Shown: one piece after another, positions 14,586-19,196 of the stretch
Position numbering within the stretch: position 1 is the first letter of the stretch
Layout: each line of letters opens with the position of its first letter
NCBI GenBank assembly: GCA_023430545.1
Contig: JAEZAF010000142.1
Span: 1-19,196 of the forward strand
Length of the DNA stretch: 19,196 nt
Reading direction: 5' to 3'
Source of the DNA: Chloroflexota bacterium
GTDB taxonomy: Bacteria; Chloroflexota; Anaerolineae; Aggregatilineales; Phototrophicaceae
Translations under genes and position numbers: made by a program
The notes under the pieces: model-generated
Told to the model about the DNA's origin: nothing
Seen by the model: only the letters and a program-made list of their open reading frames with translations
Database searches by the model: none

Positions 14586-15044
14586 TTAGATCCGGTGGAC
14601 CCCGATGATCTGCAGAACGGCCAGCGCCAGTACGACATCGGCCTGGATCAGCACCATCCAGTTACCGGCGGTGTTGAGGTCGAGCACGTTGGTCAGCAGC
14701 ACCAGCACGCTGAGCACCACCCACGCCAGATCCATCGCGATCACGAACCATGCCAGCCGCTTGTCGATCGGACGGCGCGTGGCGGTATAGAAAACCAGTC
14801 CGGCAAACGGGATAAACGCCAGTCCGATCAGGCCGAAGAACGCGCTGCCGCTCATCAGTCCGAGCGCGTTCTCTAATCCGAAGGCTTCTGCCGCCGCCGC
14901 TGATCCGGGCAGCAGCACCAGCAGAAATGCGAACAGCAGCGAGATCTCGGCATTGACGTAAAACACGCGCCGTAAGAAGGTGCTGCGATCAGCCGTGCTG
15001 CTGGTGTGAAGTGTGGTGTTAGCATTCTGTGTAACGGTCGTCAT
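14586..15044 (-). CDS. Small four-TM membrane protein, function unknown
   Basis: Protein of 152 residues. A polar Thr/Asn-rich start of about 25 residues precedes four hydrophobic helices near 28-50, 62-84, 97-118 and 127-149. The sequence (for example EISLLFAFLLVLLPGSAAA and GLIGLAFIPFAGLVFY) resembles small four-helix proteins found widely without a known role; no catalytic or metal-binding motif is seen. AGGAG lies about ten bases before the ATG. It is 102 bases downstream of the multi-TM gene on the same strand, so the two may share a transcript, and it is closed by its own terminator. Confidence 0.75.
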   Translation of the reverse strand: MTTVTQNANTTLHTSSTADRSTFLRRVFYVNAEISLLFAFLLVLLPGSAAAAEAFGLENALGLMSGSAFFGLIGLAFIPFAGLVFYTATRRPIDKRLAWFVIAMDLAWVVLSVLVLLTNVLDLNTAGNWMVLIQADVVLALAVLQIIGVHRI

Positions 15045-15146
15045 GATGGGTCAGCTCCTGTTGGCTGCGAATACGATGCCCCCACCTTAGCCGACGCCGC
15101 ACTGCCATCACCATACATTTCACTGCCATCTGCTGCCAGTTGACGG

Positions 15147-16358
15147 TTATACCGCCTGCACGGACTGTGCCGCTTCGCGCAGATCACGGGCGATGAGCTG
15201 CGCCGCCTTGTTCTGCCAGTTGTACAGCGTGCGTTCCGGAACCTGTTCCCGGAACCACTCCACCACAGCCTGCGTCGGCGCATCGAAGTCCACATCCGCA
15301 CGGCTGATGCGATAAGGTTTCAGTCCGGCCACATACGGATAATAGAGCGCGTTGTAATAGCGCCATGCATCGGTTGTGCCGAAGTCCTCACCGGTCTGCG
15401 GCCTGAGCGCCTCGATCCGGCAGGTCAGCAGTGTCTTCAGCGCGGTGGTCCTGGAGAGCGTGCTGTCTGCTATCTGCTGATCCTTCAGCACGGCATCGAC
15501 CTGCGGCAGATACAGCAGCGGTGAACCGGCCAGCCCTTCCAGATCCCCGAGCAGGCCGAGCGCCCGCCGTGTCAGCCGTGTGAATTCGGCCTCATCCAGC
15601 GCCAGCAGATTCAGGGTTTCGTCGCGCCACGGGATCGCGTTATACACCGCCCGCAGCACCTCGCGTTCTTCGCGTGCCGCCGGAGACACCGTAAACCGGT
15701 CCAGCCCCTGCTGAATCAGCGGCGCAAACACCAGGCTGAGGATCGTCACCGACAGGATGCTGTACAGCAGGAAGATCATCCCCGGCGATGCGCCTTCGAT
15801 CTGCATCACCAGCGCCACCTGTCCACCGAAAATCAGACATGCCAGCACCACCGCCGCCAGTGACCGCAGCGCATCCGGCAGCAGGGCCTGTCCCTGATCG
15901 TCAGCATACAGCACGGCGATTCCCCATCCGAGCAGCAGCAGGTCGATGTCCATCAGGATCAGCACCAGTTCGATCGACAGCCACGGGATGTTGAGAAGCT
16001 GTGGAAGCATCACCAGCACCAGACTTCCGCAGAAGAACACCGTCGCGATCCACACCGTAATCATTGCACGGCGTCGGCGCGGCGTGTGCGGAGCAGCCGC
16101 CCCGTCTTCCTGATCCCCTGTGCGCTCCATAAAGGCACGTATGGACAGGAACCAGCAGACCGCCGGGATCACCGCCAGCAGCGGATAGGCGTCAAAGTCC
16201 GGCAGGATGATGGCGACCAGCAGGCCGAGATCGAAGGCAATCAGCCCCAGACCGGCGAAGCGCACCCCGGCATGATCCCATCCGCGCTGGAGCAGATACG
16301 AGCCAAGCCACAGGCTGAAGCTGTAGATCAGGATCAAAGGCAGCGAAAGTGGATTCAA
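15147..16358 (-). CDS. Multi-TM protein with soluble C-terminal helical module, TTG start
   Basis: Protein of 403 residues, not recognised by name. The N-terminal 220 residues hold about seven hydrophobic helices (for example LILIYSFSLWLGSYLL, LAVIPAVCWFLSI, LVLILMDIDLLLLGWGIAVL), a layout like 7TM sensory proteins. Residues about 230-403 are soluble and helical, with no kinase, cyclase or GGDEF motif. Near the end is a helix-turn-helix-like stretch (WFREQVPERTLYNWQNKAA). The start is TTG at 16356-16358: AGGAGA sits about five bases upstream, a strong ribosome binding site that decides it. It could be a membrane-bound regulator, but the C-terminal signal is too weak to claim DNA binding. Confidence 0.72.
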   Translation of the reverse strand: MNPLSLPLILIYSFSLWLGSYLLQRGWDHAGVRFAGLGLIAFDLGLLVAIILPDFDAYPLLAVIPAVCWFLSIRAFMERTGDQEDGAAAPHTPRRRRAMITVWIATVFFCGSLVLVMLPQLLNIPWLSIELVLILMDIDLLLLGWGIAVLYADDQGQALLPDALRSLAAVVLACLIFGGQVALVMQIEGASPGMIFLLYSILSVTILSLVFAPLIQQGLDRFTVSPAAREEREVLRAVYNAIPWRDETLNLLALDEAEFTRLTRRALGLLGDLEGLAGSPLLYLPQVDAVLKDQQIADSTLSRTTALKTLLTCRIEALRPQTGEDFGTTDAWRYYNALYYPYVAGLKPYRISRADVDFDAPTQAVVEWFREQVPERTLYNWQNKAAQLIARDLREAAQSVQAV

Positions 16359-16415
16359 GGTATCTCCTGTACGATGCGTCTGAACTGTATATCGCTATTT
16401 TAGCCGGTAAACGCG

Positions 16416-16440
16416 CAGAGCCGCGACTATCGCGGCTCTG
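16416..16440 (-). terminator. Perfect 11-bp hairpin after the Uma2 gene
   Basis: CAGAGCCGCGA (16416-16426) pairs perfectly with TCGCGGCTCTG (16430-16440) around a three-base loop. It lies 45 bases after the Uma2 stop. On the minus strand only a weak CGCGTTT follows, so it may be an inefficient terminator or an RNA-stabilising hairpin. Confidence 0.5.
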
Positions 16441-16485
16441 TTGAATGCATACTTTTACAGGCTGTCAGTAAGCTGTGACGACAAA

Positions 16486-17037
16486 CTAACCGGCAAAGAT
16501 TGACTTCAACGGCAGGGTGAAGCCGGGTAGCACCGTCCCACCGTCGAGCCTATCATCAATGCCGAGCGTTCTGATCCCTTCCGCCTCATGCACTTCAATT
16601 TCCTGTTTGCGCGGGAAGACCAGCCACACCACCTGTGCGCCGTTTTCCAGATAATACAGCGCCTTCTTACGCACTTTCAGTTCAACGTCATTCGGTGATT
16701 TGATCTCAATCACCAGATCCGGCATCCGGGGCACAGCGCCCTCGGTCACCAGCGGACCGGTGCGCTCATGATGGGTAAATGCGACATCCGACAGATAGGA
16801 ATTGTGCTCGTCCTCTGGCATCCGGTGACGCGCTTCAACCACCACCCGGCCAATCGGATTGGTTTTAAGATAGATGCCGATCTCAAGGATAAAGTTAGCG
16901 GCAAGGTAGCCGTGCTCTTCAGTCGGCATCTTCTCAACGATCTCTCCGGCGTTCAGTTCAAACAGGCGGTCACTGTTTTCAGGCCGTGTGATGAATGCCT
17001 CAAATTCCCGTGCTGTCACTTTTTGTTGAACTGCCAT
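16486..17037 (-). CDS. Uma2 family (DUF820) putative restriction-fold endonuclease
   Basis: Protein of 183 residues of the Uma2/PF05685 family, which has a PD-(D/E)XK nuclease fold and is greatly expanded in cyanobacteria and Chloroflexota. Visible features are RLFELNAGEIVEKMP (24-38), YLSDVAF with Asp84, and PDLVIEIKSPND with Asp107, Glu111 and Lys113. The nuclease residues look complete. YYLENGAQVVWLVFP then EIEVHEAEGI and VLPGFTLPLKSIF match the family end. The biological role of these proteins is not established. An AAGGC precedes the ATG by about ten bases. It lies 63 bases after the cystathionine beta-synthase gene, with a small hairpin between. Confidence 0.9.
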   Translation of the reverse strand: MAVQQKVTAREFEAFITRPENSDRLFELNAGEIVEKMPTEEHGYLAANFILEIGIYLKTNPIGRVVVEARHRMPEDEHNSYLSDVAFTHHERTGPLVTEGAVPRMPDLVIEIKSPNDVELKVRKKALYYLENGAQVVWLVFPRKQEIEVHEAEGIRTLGIDDRLDGGTVLPGFTLPLKSIFAG

Positions 17038-17072
17038 CGGTTAGAGCCTTTTTTGCTTTGCAGCAATTTTAA

Positions 17073-17088
17073 CACAGGGTGGCCTGTG
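17073..17088 (-). terminator. Small hairpin after the cystathionine beta-synthase gene
   Basis: CACAGG (17073-17078) pairs with CCTGTG (17083-17088) around a GTGG loop, 12 bases after the stop at 17101. On the minus strand it is followed by TTAAAATT rather than a clean T-run, so it would be a weak terminator at best. Confidence 0.3.
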
Positions 17089-17100
17089 CCTCGCGCCGGT

Positions 17101-18564
17101 TTACCGATTCGCCAGATAATCCAGTACGTCGATCTGCGTGATGATGCCGACCACGCGCCGGTCCTCTGCACCGCCGTCCGCCAGAGTCTCCGTCACCACC
17201 GCGACCTTACTGGTGCTGAAGGCGCTCATCACCGTCTCGACCGGTGTATTCAGGCTGACGGTCTGCACCCGCGTGTCGATCACGTTCGCCTGCTGGATAG
17301 ACATCTGCGCCGCATCCGCCGCCGACTGTGACAGCAGATAATTCAGCAGGCTGACTTCCGTCACGATGCCCACAAGCTGCCCGCGTTCGCCCACCACCGG
17401 AAGCTGCGAGACATCCGCCTGTTTAAGCTGCGCCACCACCGACTCGACGGATGCCTGTGCATCCGCCGTGATGATCTCGTGCCCCTGCTGACGTTCAAGG
17501 ATATTGGCGACGGTCGCACCGGCCCACGCGCTGTCGAGGAAGCGGTTTTCGCGCATCCAGTTGTCATCGAAGACCTTGCTCAGATAGCGTGATCCGTTAT
17601 CGGGCAGCAGCACCACCATCAGCTTGTCCGGGCCGAGGTCACGGTCCGCCGCATAGCGCAAGGCCCCGGCCAGTGCTGCCCCCGCCGACACGCCGCAGAA
17701 GATGCCCTCTTCGCGTGTCAGGCGGCGCGTCATCAGCATCGACTCTTTATCTGTGACGCGGACCATATCATCGATCACTGTGAAGTCGTAATTCTCCGGG
17801 ATGAAGTCCTCACCGATGCCTTCGACCTTATAGCTGTGGGCTTCGGTCATTTTGCCGGTGTAGAAGTAATCGTACAGGATCGACCCGACCGGATCGACAC
17901 CCACGATCTGGATCTTCGGGTTCATCTGCTTGAGATAGCGCCCCACGCCGGTGATCGTGCCGCCCGTCCCCATGCCGGTGACGAACACGTCGATCTTTCC
18001 GGCGGTCTGTTCCCAGAGTTCCGGCCCGGTTGTCTCGACATGCGCCTGTGGGTTGATCGGGTTGTTGTACTGGTTGGCGAGGATGGCGTTCGGCGTCTCT
18101 TCCGCAATCTGACGAGCGACACTGTAATAGCTGCGTGGATCATCCGGTTCGACATCGGTCGGCGTGACGATCACCCGTGCGCCGTAAGCCCGCAGCACCT
18201 TGATCTTCTCTTCCGACTGCTTGTCCGGCACGACGAAGACCGACTTATAACCTTTCAGGATGGCCGCAATCGCCAGTCCGACACCGGTATTGCCGGAGGT
18301 GGCCTCGACGACCGTCCCGCCGGGTTTCAACTGACCTTTGCGCTCGGCATCTTCGATGATGGCGAGGCCGATGCGGTCCTTGACGCTGCCGCCGGGATTG
18401 AAGAACTCCACCTTGCCCACGACCTGACAGCGCACGCCACGCGCCAGCCGGTTGAGGCGTACCAGCGGCGTATTGCCAATCGTGGCAAGGATATTGTCAT
18501 AAATCTGCGGCGTGGAATTGGTCTCAGTGGAGCCGGACATTCGAGTCTGATCGTCAGCGATCAT
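17101..18564 (-). CDS. cbs: Cystathionine beta-synthase (PLP domain + two CBS domains)
   Basis: Cytoplasmic PLP enzyme of 487 residues that condenses serine (or O-acetylserine) with homocysteine to cystathionine, the first step of reverse transsulfuration. NPGGSVKDR carries the PLP lysine Lys62; TSGNTG (89-94) and GMGTGGT (197-203) bind substrate and cofactor phosphate; GVSAGAA and LLPDNGSRYLSKVF close the catalytic domain at about 340. Two CBS domains follow (about 360-412 and 425-487), usual in eukaryotic and many bacterial CBS enzymes and absent from plain cysteine synthase. The N-terminal haem-binding segment of animal CBS is missing, as is normal in bacteria. GGAAGGA lies seven bases before ATG 18562-18564. 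No cystathionine gamma-lyase is in the window, so cysteine synthase activity remains possible. Confidence 0.93.
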   Translation of the reverse strand: MIADDQTRMSGSTETNSTPQIYDNILATIGNTPLVRLNRLARGVRCQVVGKVEFFNPGGSVKDRIGLAIIEDAERKGQLKPGGTVVEATSGNTGVGLAIAAILKGYKSVFVVPDKQSEEKIKVLRAYGARVIVTPTDVEPDDPRSYYSVARQIAEETPNAILANQYNNPINPQAHVETTGPELWEQTAGKIDVFVTGMGTGGTITGVGRYLKQMNPKIQIVGVDPVGSILYDYFYTGKMTEAHSYKVEGIGEDFIPENYDFTVIDDMVRVTDKESMLMTRRLTREEGIFCGVSAGAALAGALRYAADRDLGPDKLMVVLLPDNGSRYLSKVFDDNWMRENRFLDSAWAGATVANILERQQGHEIITADAQASVESVVAQLKQADVSQLPVVGERGQLVGIVTEVSLLNYLLSQSAADAAQMSIQQANVIDTRVQTVSLNTPVETVMSAFSTSKVAVVTETLADGGAEDRRVVGIITQIDVLDYLANR

Positions 18565-18667
18565 CAGGGTTTCCTTCCAGAATCCTTGTAAAAGTTGTGC
18601 TCACATTGTAAGGGAAAATACAGTCTATGGAGGATGCGATTGCGGAGAATGTTACATCAGGGCAGAG

Positions 18668-19018
18668 TCAGGATTGCGTATAACCCTGTGTGATAAGGTC
18701 GATTTCCTGCTCGATTGCCCGACGCTGTTTGCTGTTGTGCTGGGCAAGCAGGGTCACCACTGCCATTTCCAGCACCAACCCTCCAACCACCACATAGGTG
18801 ACAAACGGAGGCAGGTCAAACATCTGCGGCACCAGTGTGAACATCGCCACAATGACCAGCACATCGAACACCGCCATCAATGCAAAGACAAGCTGAAAGG
18901 CGCGTTCCCTTTTACGCTGGGACTGCAATTGACGCTCCAGCCGCATCAGATGCGCGGCCTGCCCGGTAAGCTGCTGCAGATCATACAGGTGGTTGAAACT
19001 GGGTGAGGTGTCAGTCAT
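18668..19018 (-). CDS. Small two-TM protein with basic helical N-terminus
   Basis: Protein of 116 residues, function unknown. Residues 1-42 are soluble, with a basic helix LMRLERQLQSQRKRERAF that could form a coiled coil. Two transmembrane helices follow, near 43-62 (LVFALMAVFDVLVIVAMFTL) and 73-92 (VTYVVVGGLVLEMAVVTLLA). A short charged tail (KQRRAIEQEIDLITQGY) ends the protein. I prefer ATG 19016-19018 to an in-frame start at 19105, because the extra residues come from the palindromic repeat region and look non-coding. No clear ribosome binding site precedes it. It is upstream of cbs on the same strand, separated by about 100 bases. Confidence 0.6.
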   Translation of the reverse strand: MTDTSPSFNHLYDLQQLTGQAAHLMRLERQLQSQRKRERAFQLVFALMAVFDVLVIVAMFTLVPQMFDLPPFVTYVVVGGLVLEMAVVTLLAQHNSKQRRAIEQEIDLITQGYTQS

Positions 19019-19063
19019 AGGATGAATAATATTTTGAGTATCAACAAAACCCCCTATCCCCGA

Positions 19064-19125
19064 CCCTTTCCCCCATTCCACTAGCGCCGAAACTTCGTTT
19101 CGCACGCTCGTTCAGAGGGAAAGGG
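19064..19125. repeat. Palindromic intergenic repeat unit 1
   Basis: CCCTTTCCC (19064-19072) and GGGAAAGGG (19117-19125) form a perfect 9-bp inverted repeat. Between them CGAAAC-TTC-GTTTCG (19088-19102) forms a nested hairpin. This resembles the short dispersed palindromic elements between genes in many Chloroflexota genomes; copy number cannot be judged from this window. Confidence 0.5.
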
Positions 19126-19159
19126 AGAAAAACAGGTCGCCGGTCGTCATAGATCAATT

Positions 19160-19193
19160 CCCTTCCCTCGGAGCGCAGCGACTGGGGGAAGGG
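19160..19193. repeat. Palindromic intergenic repeat unit 2
   Basis: CCCTTCCC (19160-19167) pairs with GGGAAGGG (19186-19193), with GGAGCGCAGCGACT between. The base pattern echoes unit 1 (C-rich arm, GCGC-containing middle, G-rich arm), so the two look like related copies or the two ends of one element running past the window edge. Confidence 0.45.
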
Positions 19194-19196
19194 TTA

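Noticed and set aside
17836..18591. 251-residue plus-strand open frame
   Set aside because: Shadow of cystathionine beta-synthase in GC-rich DNA; the His/Asp/Arg-rich translation lacks any motif.
19019..19105. N-terminal extension of the small two-TM protein from 19105
   Set aside because: The extension lies in the palindromic repeat region, and the sequence from 19018 reads as a normal N-terminus.
1..19196. CRISPR array, toxin-antitoxin pair, prophage or defence island
   Set aside because: No spaced direct repeats, no phage genes and no recognised defence genes; the lone Uma2 protein is not evidence of a defence system.

Overview
The window reads as ordinary chromosomal DNA of a GC-rich bacterium, most likely a member of the Chloroflexota (Anaerolineae-like). 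This assignment is an inference from the style of the large membrane glycosyltransferase, the minCDE set, the Uma2 protein and the cystathionine beta-synthase with CBS domains; no rRNA or other phylogenetic marker is present. I see no tRNA, rRNA, CRISPR array, prophage or complete mobile element.

Layout. (1) 1-2326: a divergent pair. An epoxide hydrolase (minus strand, cut by the window edge) carries an unusual Ser/Gly/Trp/acidic insert. Opposite it is an HTH-WYL regulator, and a perfect TATAAT and two ATCAGGA repeats 21 bp apart lie between the two genes. (2) 2400-3509: a scar. It holds an AT-rich orphan membrane-protein gene, the decayed 3' end of an IS5-family transposase (in-frame stop plus frameshift) and the orphaned 3' tail of a second glycosyltransferase-like gene. 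(3) 3524-7780: a minus-strand cluster minC-minD-minE followed 40 bp later by a 687-residue PMT-type glycosyltransferase. MinC, MinD and MinE position the division septum; MinE has a long acidic tail. (4) 8017-8751: a two-TM protein with a long acidic disordered tail, same strand, ending at a good terminator. (5) 8880-11672: a plus-strand cluster of a YtkA-like lipoprotein, an EEP-family phosphodiesterase and a 12-cysteine polyferredoxin membrane protein. It is probably a redox or metal-handling module. (6) 11775-16358: minus-strand genes for a secreted triple-repeat beta-sandwich protein, a PHP phosphoesterase, a four-TM protein and a multi-TM protein with a soluble C-terminal module, separated by strong hairpins. 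(7) 16486-19018: an Uma2 protein, cystathionine beta-synthase (reverse transsulfuration) and a small two-TM protein. The right edge carries two GC-rich palindromic units of a dispersed-repeat type.

The most interesting items are the lipoprotein/EEP/polyferredoxin cluster, the insert in the epoxide hydrolase, the acidic MinE tail beside a membrane-anchored acidic protein, and the operator-like repeats at the WYL regulator. Nothing here is clearly an unknown defence or mobile system.
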